Assembly (NCBI RefSeq): GCF_002078015.1
Contig: NZ_LWBP01000001.1
Span: 186,001 to 250,000 of the forward strand
Direction: 5' to 3'
DNA length: 64,000 nt
Origin: Niastella populi
GTDB taxonomy: Bacteria > Bacteroidota > Bacteroidia > Chitinophagales > Chitinophagaceae
Shown piece by piece: positions 16,414-24,519 of this stretch (its first letter is position 1; every line of letters begins with the position of its first letter). Below the pieces are notes generated by a model. The model ran no database searches and was not told where the DNA came from. It worked only from the letters and a program-made list of their open reading frames with translations. The position numbers were made by a program, and so were the translations under genes.

Positions 16414-18825
16414 ATGCTCCGTCACTATTTCCAGATCGCCTGGCGAAACCTGATGAAACGTAAATTTTACAGCCTAATAAATATTGCCGGGCTGGCAACA
16501 GGAATGGCGTGTTGCATATTGATCGGTTTGTATCTGTACCACGAACGGTCATATGATAGCTACCATAAAAAACGCGACAGGATCTACAGGGTTACGCAAA
16601 CATTCCGAAGCGTTGAGCAGGGAACTATGCCGGCCGCGCCGTCCCCCCAGGAATTCCAGGTGTGGGGTTGCGCGCCGGTAGGACCTGCGTTACAGGCAGA
16701 TTTCCCCGAGATCGAAAAAGTAGTGCAGTTCATGAGTCCGGCCAGCCTGTTGATGCAATACGGCGAAAAACGTTTTCAACAGGATAGCCTGTTGTTTATA
16801 GACTCCACCGTCTTCGATGTGTTCAGCTGGAAAATGATCCAGGGCGATCCGAAAACCGCATTGGTGGCGCCTAATACAATCGTGCTTACTAAAACACTGG
16901 CTCAAAAATTCTTTGGTAATGACAACCCGGTAGGAAAAGTTTTCCGGGTTGACAATGAAGACGACCTGCTGATAACAGGCGTTATGGAAGATGTTCCGCC
17001 CAATAGCCATTTTACCTTCACCGGCCTTATTTCCCTGGCAAGCGTAAGAAAAGTGGCGCCAGAGATGTTTGGCTGGTGGGGCTATGTTGATTTTTATACA
17101 TACCTGTTGCTGAAAGAAAATGCATCCGTTGAATCAATAAAGGCTAAAAGCGCAGAATTTGTAAAACGGAATAATCCGAAAGACAAAGGGTATGCAATTG
17201 CATTTGAAAAAATGACCGATGCCTACCTGCATTCGGTGGCAGGCCGGCAACCCGGCCCCACGGGCAGTCTGCTCAATGTATACCTGTTTTTGTGTATTGC
17301 TGTTTTCATAATGCTTATCGCCTGTATCAACTTTATGAACCTGTCAACAGCCCGTTCGCTTGAGAGGGCGAAGGAAGTAGGGGTGCGAAAGGTGCTGGGC
17401 GTTAAGCCGTCGAGCCTCATGTGGCAGTTCCTGTTTGAATCTATCCTGTTGTCGCTGGGGGCTGTAGTCATTGCGCTGATGCTGGCGCACCCCGGTATGG
17501 CATTGATAGAAAAACTATCGGGTAAAGAGATCGCTTATGTGAATTTCTTCAGTCCGCTTGTTTTTGCCGGTATAGTTGTATTTGCGGTAATAGTGGGTAT
17601 GCTGGCTGGTATTTATCCCGCCATTGTGTTGTCGGGGTTCAGGGCCATAACCGTGTTGAAAGGCAGGTTCAACCCAACCGGCGGCAACATTTCATTCCGC
17701 AAAGCGCTCGTTGTTTTTCAGTTTACCTTATCCATTGCGCTTATCGCAGGAACGATTATCGTATATAACCAATTGCATTTTTTGAACAGTCATGATCTGG
17801 GTTTTCAGAAAAGCCAGATGCTGGTGCTCGATTTTGAGAACGATCAGGGTGTTCGTAAAAATATTGAAGCCATCAAAAAGGCCATTGCCGGCCAGCCCGG
17901 TGTTATTGCCGTTGCCGCTTCGCGTGCCGTGCCCGGCGAATTTCTTCCCAATGCCGGTACCTCCATACAAACACCCGAAGGGCAAATGACCAACAAGGTG
18001 CCGTTGATCTATGAAATAGATTTTGATTTCATCCCCACGTATCGTATACCCATGGTGGCCGGGCGAAGTTATTCGCGCGCTTACCTTACCGATAGTGCCG
18101 GGGCCATGGTGATCAATGAAGCAGCGGCAAAAATGTACGGGTATTCGAACCCTGCCGACGCTGTTGGTAAGAAGTTTGAACAATGGGGGCGAAAGGGCAC
18201 AATTATCGGCGTGGTAAAGGATTTCAATTTCCGTTCGCTTCACAAGCCGGTGGAACCGCTTACATTGCGATACGGTTACCCGTGGTCGCTCAACCGCATT
18301 TCCGTTGCCATAAAAGGCGACAATGTTTCGGCTACCCTGGCAAGCCTGCATAAGACCTGGGACAAGCTGGCGCCGCAACGGCCATTCCTGTATCATTTCC
18401 TTGACGACAGCTTCAATGATCAGTACAAAGCCGATCAGCATTTCGGAAAACTGTTCACCTTCTTTTCCTGCCTGGCAATTATCATTGCCTGCCTCGGCCT
18501 GTTGGGCCTTTCCACCTTTATGGCGCAACAGCGGGTGAAAGAAATTGGCGTTCGTAAAGTGCTGGGTTCATCGGTAAGCGGTATTGTATTATTGTTGTCG
18601 AAGGATTTTATCAAACTCGTGCTGATTGCGGTGGTAATTGCCGTTCCGCTTTGCATCCTGGCCATGAATGAATGGTTAAACGATTTCTCTTATCGCATTT
18701 CAATAGGGCCGTTGGTATTCCTGGAGGCCGGTTTCATCACCGTAAGCATTGCCATGATAACGATCGCCTGGCAATCGGTTAAAGCGGCCCGGGTTAACCC
18801 GGTGCAATCGTTACGTAATGAGTAA
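16414..18825 (+). CDS. FtsX-like ABC transporter permease (MacB periplasmic core domains)
   Basis: An 803-residue membrane protein. ATG 16414 is preferred over the GTG at 16390 because it gives the usual family beginning, MLRHYFQIAWRNLMKRKFYS, before the first membrane helix. It has two repeats of MacB-like periplasmic domain plus FtsX module: membrane helices near 20-40, 285-310, 340-370, 385-410, 430-450, and three more from about 680 to 790. The signatures ERAKEVGVRKVLG and QRVKEIGVRKVLG mark the two FtsX coupling segments. Such double permeases are abundant in Bacteroidetes and are proposed to move peptides, lipoproteins or drugs or transmit mechanical force. No ATPase gene is adjacent, so the partner is encoded elsewhere. 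Substrate unknown. Confidence 0.92.
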   Translation: MLRHYFQIAWRNLMKRKFYSLINIAGLATGMACCILIGLYLYHERSYDSYHKKRDRIYRVTQTFRSVEQGTMPAAPSPQEFQVWGCAPVGPALQADFPEIEKVVQFMSPASLLMQYGEKRFQQDSLLFIDSTVFDVFSWKMIQGDPKTALVAPNTIVLTKTLAQKFFGNDNPVGKVFRVDNEDDLLITGVMEDVPPNSHFTFTGLISLASVRKVAPEMFGWWGYVDFYTYLLLKENASVESIKAKSAEFVKRNNPKDKGYAIAFEKMTDAYLHSVAGRQPGPTGSLLNVYLFLCIAVFIMLIACINFMNLSTARSLERAKEVGVRKVLGVKPSSLMWQFLFESILLSLGAVVIALMLAHPGMALIEKLSGKEIAYVNFFSPLVFAGIVVFAVIVGMLAGIYPAIVLSGFRAITVLKGRFNPTGGNISFRKALVVFQFTLSIALIAGTIIVYNQLHFLNSHDLGFQKSQMLVLDFENDQGVRKNIEAIKKAIAGQPGVIAVAASRAVPGEFLPNAGTSIQTPEGQMTNKVPLIYEIDFDFIPTYRIPMVAGRSYSRAYLTDSAGAMVINEAAAKMYGYSNPADAVGKKFEQWGRKGTIIGVVKDFNFRSLHKPVEPLTLRYGYPWSLNRISVAIKGDNVSATLASLHKTWDKLAPQRPFLYHFLDDSFNDQYKADQHFGKLFTFFSCLAIIIACLGLLGLSTFMAQQRVKEIGVRKVLGSSVSGIVLLLSKDFIKLVLIAVVIAVPLCILAMNEWLNDFSYRISIGPLVFLEAGFITVSIAMITIAWQSVKAARVNPVQSLRNE

Positions 18826-18873
18826 GCGCGCATTTCAAATAGCACGTTGTCCGATTATTAATCTACTTTTAAC

Positions 18874-18895
18874 AATGCCTCCGCCAGGAGGCATT
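18874..18895 (+). terminator. Hairpin after the ABC permease gene
   Basis: AATGCCTCC and GGAGGCATT form a 9-bp perfect stem with a four-base loop, 48 bases after the permease stop codon, followed by GCTCTTTC. The U-tract is short, so termination strength is uncertain. The rest of the 492-base gap to the next gene (18826-19317) contains no convincing gene. Confidence 0.65.
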
Positions 18896-19098
18896 GCTCT
18901 TTCATCTCCTGCCGCACTTTCCTGCAATAGAGTTTCAGGTGGTACAAACTTTGCAAAGTTTACAGTCGGGCCTATTCTTCTATTACTTTCAAAATGCATA
19001 TGATGACAAAATCTAAAGTTACTATTCGCATTAAGGAGCCTCCTCCATACAGCGTTTTCTGCAATAGATATAAGCCCTGAAAATGTTTTTACTTACTC

Positions 19099-19128
19099 GT
19101 TGAAAGAACTTTTCAACCTTGAACAAGG
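19099..19128. promoter_or_regulatory. Adjacent inverted repeats upstream of the stressosome operon
   Basis: GTTGAAA-N5-TTTCAAC (19099-19117) is directly followed by CCTTG-AA-CAAGG (19117-19128), two dyads sharing one base, about 190 bases before the rsbR-like start. They could be an operator or a double hairpin in the leader. I found no clear TTG/TAnnTTTG promoter between them and the gene. Confidence 0.4.
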
Positions 19129-19317
19129 AACCTGATTGATGCGAGCACTCTCGATATTTTCTCAAAATTGTGGAAATTTTTACCCAAGTTCAGAAACAGT
19201 ACTCTCCCGGATAAGTAAACGATAACTCTCTTAACAAGATTATTCCAAAATAAAATGCGTGGTCATGCATTGACTAATGCACAGACCTTTTTTACCTATT
19301 AAAACATTTATTTTAAT

Positions 19318-20184
19318 ATGAAGACCGATATTTCAAAACTGCTGCAGAAAAAACGAAAGCAAATCCTGGAAACATGGATGACCATACAGCTATCCGATGA
19401 ATCGTTGCGCGACAATTTAATGAGCAATGAAGACCTGCAGGAGCAGTCTAACGAATTACTTGATGAACTGCTTGGCACATTGAACGATAAGAACATCAAA
19501 GACAGCGGATCGGCAGATTTCGATAGAGTTCGGGAAGTGCTTTCGGGGATTTCGATCTCCCGTGCCCGCCAGGGGTACACCCCGCGCGATACGGGTTTTT
19601 ATGTATTCAGTTTGAAAGACGCCCTGCTGCAAACTTTGCAACAGGAAATAAAGGATGATCCCGAGTTCCTGTTCCAGACCTCGGTGTACCTGAATAAATT
19701 GATGGACGCGTTTGGGATCACTACTTTCGAAACATTTATCCAGGGCCGCGAAGATGTGATCCTGCGCCAGACAAGTGAAATTGCGGAAATTTCAACGCCG
19801 GTGATCCGGGTATGGGATGGCATCCTGGCGTTGCCCATCATCGGCACGCTCGACAGTGCCCGCACCCAGGTGGTTATGGAAAACCTGTTACAGGAAATAG
19901 TGGAAAGCGGCAGCACCATTGCCATTCTCGATATCTCAGGCGTACCCGCGGTAGATTCACTGGTTGCACAACATCTTATCAAAACGGTTTCCGCTACCAA
20001 ACTCATGGGTGCCGAATGCATTATCAGCGGTATCAGGCCCGAGATCGCCCAAACCGTTGTACACCTCGGCATCGACCTTTCGCATGTTGTTACCAAGGCT
20101 ACCATGGCCAGTGCTTTACGTTATGCATTTAACGTGATGAGATTGGAGATAAAGAAAATTCAAAAAGAAAAAGCAGATAATTAA
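19318..20184 (+). CDS. RsbR-like stressosome scaffold protein (RsbRD-type N-domain plus STAS)
   Basis: A 288-residue protein with an N-terminal helical domain (about 1-150) resembling the RsbRD N-terminal sensor domain and a C-terminal STAS domain (about 160-280). The STAS part follows B. subtilis RsbR closely: STPVIRVW, LPIIGTLD, ILDISGVPAVDS, and SGIRPEIAQTVVHLGIDLS. The two residues matching the RsbR phosphorylation sites Thr171 and Thr205 are Ser180 and Ser214 here, both still phosphorylatable. RsbR and RsbS build the stressosome, which holds RsbT until stress. It is the first of six tightly packed genes, with 2 bases to the RsbS-like gene. The N-domain lacks a recognisable cofactor motif, so the sensed signal is unknown. 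Confidence 0.92.
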   Translation: MKTDISKLLQKKRKQILETWMTIQLSDESLRDNLMSNEDLQEQSNELLDELLGTLNDKNIKDSGSADFDRVREVLSGISISRARQGYTPRDTGFYVFSLKDALLQTLQQEIKDDPEFLFQTSVYLNKLMDAFGITTFETFIQGREDVILRQTSEIAEISTPVIRVWDGILALPIIGTLDSARTQVVMENLLQEIVESGSTIAILDISGVPAVDSLVAQHLIKTVSATKLMGAECIISGIRPEIAQTVVHLGIDLSHVVTKATMASALRYAFNVMRLEIKKIQKEKADN

Positions 20185-20186
20185 AT

Positions 20187-20582
20187 ATGGATCGTATTCC
20201 CATTCTCCGTATGGGGAAATTTTTACTGGTTACCATTCAGATCGATTTATACGACAGGCTGGCTACCAACCTCGAAACCGACCTGGTTCAAATGGTTAAT
20301 AAAACAGGCGCAAAAGGCGTTTTGATCGACATCTCTGCATTGAGCATCGTAGATTCCTTCATGGGCCGTATTTTAGGTAATATCGGCAGCATGTCGAAGA
20401 TCATGGACGCAGAAACCGTGGTTGTAGGCATGCAACCCGCCGTTGCCATCACGTTGATAGAACTGGGCCTGGAATTGAAAGGTGTACATACAGCACTGAA
20501 TGTAGAACGGGGTATGGACCTGCTAATGCACAAGATCGATCTTACAGACGAAACAGTACAAGATGAAGATAGTACTGAATAA
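20187..20582 (+). CDS. rsbS: RsbS-like stressosome STAS protein
   Basis: A 131-residue single STAS domain: RIPILRMGKFLLVTIQ, then GVLIDISALSIVDSFMG with Ser57 at the position of the RsbS phosphoserine (Ser59 in B. subtilis), then VVVGMQPAVAITLIELG. RsbS is the second core component of the stressosome and, when phosphorylated by RsbT, releases the kinase. The acidic tail (TDETVQDEDSTE) overlaps the next gene. It starts 2 bases after the RsbR-like gene and overlaps the RsbT-like gene by 20 bases if that gene uses its first ATG. This is the standard RsbR-S-T order. Assignment is strong from motif and neighbourhood. Confidence 0.93.
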   Translation: MDRIPILRMGKFLLVTIQIDLYDRLATNLETDLVQMVNKTGAKGVLIDISALSIVDSFMGRILGNIGSMSKIMDAETVVVGMQPAVAITLIELGLELKGVHTALNVERGMDLLMHKIDLTDETVQDEDSTE

Positions 20583-20976
20583 AGACACCATGAAAATTGA
20601 GAAGGAACAGGATGTAGTGCCTTTCCGTAACCGGGTAAAAGAATATGCCGTCAAGATCGGGATGAGCCTCGTGAATCAAACCAAGTTGATCACCGCGGCC
20701 AGCGAGCTGGTAAGAAATATGCTTAAATATGCCAATGGCGGCGTCGTACTGATAGAAGTGATCAGCCAGGGACGTGACAACGGCATCCGGCTTACCTTCC
20801 AGGATAAAGGCCCCGGTATCGGCGACATAGCCCTGGCAATGAAAGACGGTTATTCATCGGGCAAAAGCCTTGGCATTGGTTTGCCCGGCGCTAAACGACT
20901 GGTCAATGAATTCGACATAAAAAGCATCGTGGGAGAAGGAACCACCGTTACCATAATCAAGTGGAAGAATGGATAA
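20563..20976 (+). CDS. rsbT: RsbT-like serine/threonine switch kinase
   Basis: A 137-residue GHKL-type ATPase domain. The N-box is AASELVRNMLKYANGG, the G1 box DKGPGIGD, and the G2 box GLPGAKRLVNEF, as in RsbT, which phosphorylates RsbR and RsbS and then activates a downstream partner. The first ATG (20563) lies inside the RsbS-like gene; a second at 20590 (MKIEKEQDVVPFR) falls 7 bases after that gene's stop and matches the usual RsbT start region about as well. The stop overlaps the next start by 8 bases, so translation is likely coupled. In Firmicutes the released kinase activates RsbU. Here the probable partners are encoded directly downstream. Confidence 0.92.
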   Translation: MKIVLNKDTMKIEKEQDVVPFRNRVKEYAVKIGMSLVNQTKLITAASELVRNMLKYANGGVVLIEVISQGRDNGIRLTFQDKGPGIGDIALAMKDGYSSGKSLGIGLPGAKRLVNEFDIKSIVGEGTTVTIIKWKNG

Positions 20977-21985
20977 CAATGTACACCTGTTATTGAATGT
21001 GGCAGACAGAAGCTATTTCTCGATCATAAAAAAAGAAGTCCATACGCTGACACTCCATGCAGGCTTCAGCGCAAAAAGAACAGGAGAAATAGATATCATC
21101 GTAGCCGAACTGGTAAGCAACCTGGTAAAACATGGCGGGGGCGGACAGGTAATGGTAAAAGTGAACGAAGCAAATGGAAAAACTTATTTGGAACTGATAG
21201 GCATCGATGCAGGCATGGGCATGGCCGACGTCAGCCGCATGATGGTTGACGGGGTTTCTACCAAGAACACGCTGGGACAGGGCATGGGAGCCATGAAAAG
21301 ATTGAGCGATGTGTTCCAGGTGTATTCAGTAAGGGACTGGGGCACCGTAACGGTAATAAGGGTATTTAAAGAAGAACCGCTTTATTTCGATCCCGTTACT
21401 ACCACCCAGATCAGGTCGGTGATAATACCCAAACCGGGTGAACGGGCCTGCGGCGATGGGTTTTTTCAGAAATCGACAACCGATTGCATCAGCCTTTTTC
21501 TGGGCGATGGCCTCGGGCACGGACCCGAAGCGCAAAAAGCGGTAACGCAGGCAGGCGAAGTTTTTATGAAATGTCATGAAAAAGAACCCACGTCGATCAT
21601 CAGGCATATCAATGCCTCGGTAAAAAAAACGCGGGGACTGGTAGGCACGGTGGCATCGCTCGATCTCAATGAAAGAATATGGCGCATATGCGGTATCGGT
21701 AATATTCAAACCAGGATCTTCGATGGCTGGGAATTGAAAGGGTACATGGCCTATAACGGTATTATCGGGTTGAATGTGCCCAATACCCTCAAATCACATG
21801 AAATGCCTTTTGAGAATGGCCAGGTGCTCATTATGTGCAGTGATGGAATAAAAACAAGATGGGATATTTCAAGATATCCGACCATTATGCGATATGATTT
21901 AACCATGTTGTGCGCAACACTGATAAAGGATTTTGCCCGTAACACAGATGATACCTCAGTGGTGGCATGCAAAATAAATTTGTAA
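20969..21985 (+). CDS. Fusion of RsbT/SpoIIAB-like ATPase and SpoIIE-type PP2C phosphatase
   Basis: A 338-residue two-domain protein. Residues about 1-135 form a second GHKL anti-sigma-kinase-like domain (IVAELVSNLVKHGGGG, GIDAGMGMADVS, GQGMGAMKRLSDVF). Residues about 145-338 form a SpoIIE/RsbX-like PP2C domain with metal-binding motifs FLGDGLGHGPEAQ, CSDGIKTRWD and the terminal DDTSVV. Proteins of the RsbX type dephosphorylate RsbR and RsbS to reset the stressosome; the attached ATPase may also make it a partner of RsbT. The start overlaps the RsbT-like gene by 8 bases and its end overlaps the kinase gene by 19 bases. The domain content is clear; whether the ATPase half is an active kinase cannot be judged. 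Confidence 0.9.
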   Translation: MDNNVHLLLNVADRSYFSIIKKEVHTLTLHAGFSAKRTGEIDIIVAELVSNLVKHGGGGQVMVKVNEANGKTYLELIGIDAGMGMADVSRMMVDGVSTKNTLGQGMGAMKRLSDVFQVYSVRDWGTVTVIRVFKEEPLYFDPVTTTQIRSVIIPKPGERACGDGFFQKSTTDCISLFLGDGLGHGPEAQKAVTQAGEVFMKCHEKEPTSIIRHINASVKKTRGLVGTVASLDLNERIWRICGIGNIQTRIFDGWELKGYMAYNGIIGLNVPNTLKSHEMPFENGQVLIMCSDGIKTRWDISRYPTIMRYDLTMLCATLIKDFARNTDDTSVVACKINL

Positions 21986-23625
21986 ACATGCATGATATTG
22001 CTAAAGTGACGCTTCAGAATGAGATGGACCTGATACTGGCTCACAAACGTTCCATGCGATTGGCTGAGCTGGCCGGGTTATCTCTTTCGGCACAAACCAC
22101 TTTTGCTACCGCAGTATCGGAAGTGGCGCGTACCTGTCTCGAAAGCGGCAAGGTCAGCTACCTGATCTTATGCGTAAATACCGATCAGCGCGATAAGTTT
22201 ATCGTAGCCTGTTTAAAGAACGAACAGTTGAACAGCAACCGGTCGCGCGAGGGACTGGAGCATGCCAAAAAGCTGGTCAATAAATACAACATCTTTACTT
22301 CGGGTACCGAAACCGCCATAGAACTGTTCTATTACATTGCACCGCATTTCAGGGTCGACCTCGAAAAGATCAACGAATGGCGGCAGTTGTTCCGCAACGA
22401 GCCGTCCATTTCGCCTTACGAGGAACTGAAAAGGAAGAATGAACAGTTGCAGGATCTTTCCGAAAAAATACAAAAAAGCGAAGCGCATTATAAAACCCTT
22501 ACCAACTCTTTACCATTAACTATTTTTTCACTCGATGTAGAGGGGAAATTGTTATACGCGAACGAATGGCTCGAAAGATATACCGGCCACACCATCGACT
22601 ACCTTAATAACAGCCAGTGGAAGACCATCATTCATGAAGAAGAATACGCCACGTTCGCTGTATTGCTGAACAAGGTGATAACACAAGGTACCGCTACCAT
22701 CAAAACCCAGGCGCGGTTAAAAAATAAACAGGGCGATTATATTTGGCACCAGGTATCCCTTTCGCCTTTTCGCAACGAACAGGGCGACCTGCAATACTGG
22801 ATCGGTTTTATAGTGGACATTCACGCACAAAAAGTGGTGGAAGAAACACTGAAGGATAATATCGAACTGAAAAATACCCAGGCGAAATTAAAAGAGAACC
22901 AGCGTACGCTTGAAAAATATGTAGATGAGTTGAACCGCAGTAACCTCGAATTGCAACAGTTCGCTTTCGTGGCTTCCCACGACCTGCAGGAACCGGTGCG
23001 AAAACTGCTGTTCTACAGCGATTATATGGTAAGCAATTACTCAGGCGTGATCGATGAGAAAGGGCTTGGCTTTTTATCGAGCATGCGGTCTGCTTCACAT
23101 CGGATGCGCAACCTGATCCAGGACCTCCTGCTGTTTTCGCAGATCAACAAGGAAAGGCTTAATTTTACCGACGTTAACCTGAATGAAATAGCCCAGGAGG
23201 CCTGTCAGGACCTCGAAATAGCCATTGAAGAAAAGAAAGCGGTGATCAATATGTCGGGCTTCCCTGTAATTGCAGGCGATGCAAGCATGCTGCGGCAATT
23301 GTTCGAGAACATCATTGCCAATGCCATTAAATATTCCCGGCCCACGCAGGCGCCGGTAGTTGACATCACCTGTAAACAGAATGCCGGCTTTGTGGAAATC
23401 GCTTTTAAAGACAATGGGATCGGATTCGATGAAAAATATATACCCCAGATGTTCAGGTTATTTCAACGGCTGCACGATCGTACAGCCGTTGAAGGAACCG
23501 GGCTGGGGCTGGCCATTTGCCGTAAGATCGTTGAAATGCACCACGGAACTATCTGGGCCAATGGCCAGGAAGGAGAAGGGGCTACCTTTTTTGTTTCTCT
23601 ACCATTAAATACACCAGGAAATTGA
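21967..23625 (+). CDS. Sensor histidine kinase with RsbT-like N-terminal domain and PAS
   Basis: A 552-residue soluble kinase with no membrane segment. Residues about 10-130 resemble the RsbT/GHKL fold (FATAVSEVARTCLESGKV) but lack a clear G1 box, so this copy is probably a binding rather than a catalytic domain. A coiled-coil (about 150-175), a PAS/PAC domain (about 176-290), a second coiled-coil, a HisKA domain with phospho-His338 in ASHDLQEPVRK, and HATPase_c (NAIKYS, DNGIGFD, GTGLGLAICRK) follow. It overlaps the upstream gene by 19 bases; an ATG at 21988 would remove the overlap. Position inside the stressosome operon implies that the stressosome signals through it to the response regulator encoded 7 bases downstream. 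Confidence 0.93.
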   Translation: MQNKFVNMHDIAKVTLQNEMDLILAHKRSMRLAELAGLSLSAQTTFATAVSEVARTCLESGKVSYLILCVNTDQRDKFIVACLKNEQLNSNRSREGLEHAKKLVNKYNIFTSGTETAIELFYYIAPHFRVDLEKINEWRQLFRNEPSISPYEELKRKNEQLQDLSEKIQKSEAHYKTLTNSLPLTIFSLDVEGKLLYANEWLERYTGHTIDYLNNSQWKTIIHEEEYATFAVLLNKVITQGTATIKTQARLKNKQGDYIWHQVSLSPFRNEQGDLQYWIGFIVDIHAQKVVEETLKDNIELKNTQAKLKENQRTLEKYVDELNRSNLELQQFAFVASHDLQEPVRKLLFYSDYMVSNYSGVIDEKGLGFLSSMRSASHRMRNLIQDLLLFSQINKERLNFTDVNLNEIAQEACQDLEIAIEEKKAVINMSGFPVIAGDASMLRQLFENIIANAIKYSRPTQAPVVDITCKQNAGFVEIAFKDNGIGFDEKYIPQMFRLFQRLHDRTAVEGTGLGLAICRKIVEMHHGTIWANGQEGEGATFFVSLPLNTPGN

Positions 23626-23632
23626 TTTATTT

Positions 23633-24046
23633 ATGGAAACAGGTAAAATATTTATGGCTGAAGATGACGCAGAGGACAGATCCATTATTCTCGAAGCTAT
23701 GGAGCATATTCAGGCTTCACATATCATGTTTTTTGCCGAGAATGGTGTGCTGCTGCTCGATCTGTTGAACAAACATTATCAGAATAACGAACTTCCCTGT
23801 TTGATCGTGCTCGATCTGAATATGCCGAAGATGAATGGCACGGAAACGCTTAGCCATATCAAGAACGATGAGCGTTTCAGGAACATTCCGGTCATTATTT
23901 ATTCCACTTCCATCAACCCGTTCGAAAAAGATAAATGTATGCGCCTTGGCGCCCATTCATACATTACCAAACCAATTTCTTTCACCGACGGCATTGCAAC
24001 CGCCAAAACTTTCTGTGAGTTTTGCCGGCCAGGGTCGGCCAACTGA
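23633..24046 (+). CDS. Single-domain response regulator (CheY/Rcp1-like)
   Basis: A 137-residue receiver domain without output domain. Acidic residues Asp11 and Asp12, phospho-acceptor Asp61 in VLDLNMPKMNG, the switch Ser/Thr in IIYSTS and Lys113 in SYITKP are all present. The short C-terminus has no DNA-binding region, so it probably works by protein-protein contact or phosphotransfer. It starts 7 bases after the kinase gene and closes the six-gene stressosome operon. Related Rcp1-type regulators pair with kinases of the same HisKA type as the upstream protein. Its downstream target is not in the window. Confidence 0.94.
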   Translation: METGKIFMAEDDAEDRSIILEAMEHIQASHIMFFAENGVLLLDLLNKHYQNNELPCLIVLDLNMPKMNGTETLSHIKNDERFRNIPVIIYSTSINPFEKDKCMRLGAHSYITKPISFTDGIATAKTFCEFCRPGSAN

Positions 24047-24154
24047 CCGAATTTGCCTGCGCAGCGTTTCCCTTTATGGCCTTCGATGCTACCAGTTCGT
24101 TTACTCATCTCTCCCGATGGTCTACGCTCTCCGGGAATGGCGCTAACCCCGCGG

Positions 24155-24162
24155 TAATTTTG
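24155..24162 (+). promoter_or_regulatory. Perfect TAnnTTTG -7 element before a small membrane reading frame
   Basis: TAATTTTG fits the Bacteroidetes -7 consensus exactly. No TTG is found at the usual -33 distance, so strength is uncertain. The predicted transcript would start near 24169, just where the small reading frame at 24172 opens. Confidence 0.35.
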
Positions 24163-24171
24163 TAACTGTAA

Positions 24172-24435
24172 TTCATCAGTACATCATTACTCATTTTCGG
24201 TAACTTCCCCCAAAGAAGAACCCTGGCTATTTTCAGTAAGATAGCCGCTATTCTGGTCATTGTATTATTTTTTGCCACCACGGCCCTGAACATGCGTTTT
24301 GGCGGCTGGCGCGGCTACCCCGGTCACTGCGGTGCATACTATTATGAGTGCTGCGACCGCCTGCCGGCAGTAGTGCTGTCAGGCTTTTGGTTATGGAAAG
24401 GACATGTGCTGCGAAAGAAGTTGAGAAGGAGTTAG
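24172..24435 (+). pseudogene. Small single-pass membrane protein frame without a usual start codon
   Basis: The frame is open from the stop at 24169-24171 to TAG at 24433-24435 (87 codons). It encodes FPQRRTLAIFSKIAAILVIVL (basic then apolar, one clear membrane helix), then a Gly/Tyr/Cys-rich part (RFGGWRGYPGHC, YYYECCDRLP) and a basic tail (RKKLRRS). This looks like real protein-coding sequence, but the only in-frame ATG (24292) lies after the membrane helix. Either it uses a rare start such as ATT or ATC, or it has lost its 5' end or suffered a frameshift. It lies between the response regulator and a convergent dehydratase gene. Function unknown. Confidence 0.4.
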
Positions 24436-24438
24436 TAA

Positions 24439-24514
24439 GTTGTTCAGTTATGCAGTTGTTGGTTCAGAAAATCTGGTTCAATTTAATCACTTATGAACTG
24501 AATAACTGAACAAC
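24439..24514. terminator. Inverted repeat between convergent genes
   Basis: GTTGTTCAGTTAT (24439-24451) and ATAACTGAACAAC (24502-24514) are exact reverse complements (13 bp) with a 50-base loop made of related GTTCAG/GAACTG words. It lies between the small membrane frame and the end of the convergent dehydratase gene and is followed by CTGTTTT. It can serve either strand. Confidence 0.6.
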
Positions 24515-24519
24515 CTGTT

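Noticed and set aside
16349-16552. Minus-strand open frame before and over the ABC permease start
   Set aside because: Overlaps a well-supported gene start, short and without signal or domain.
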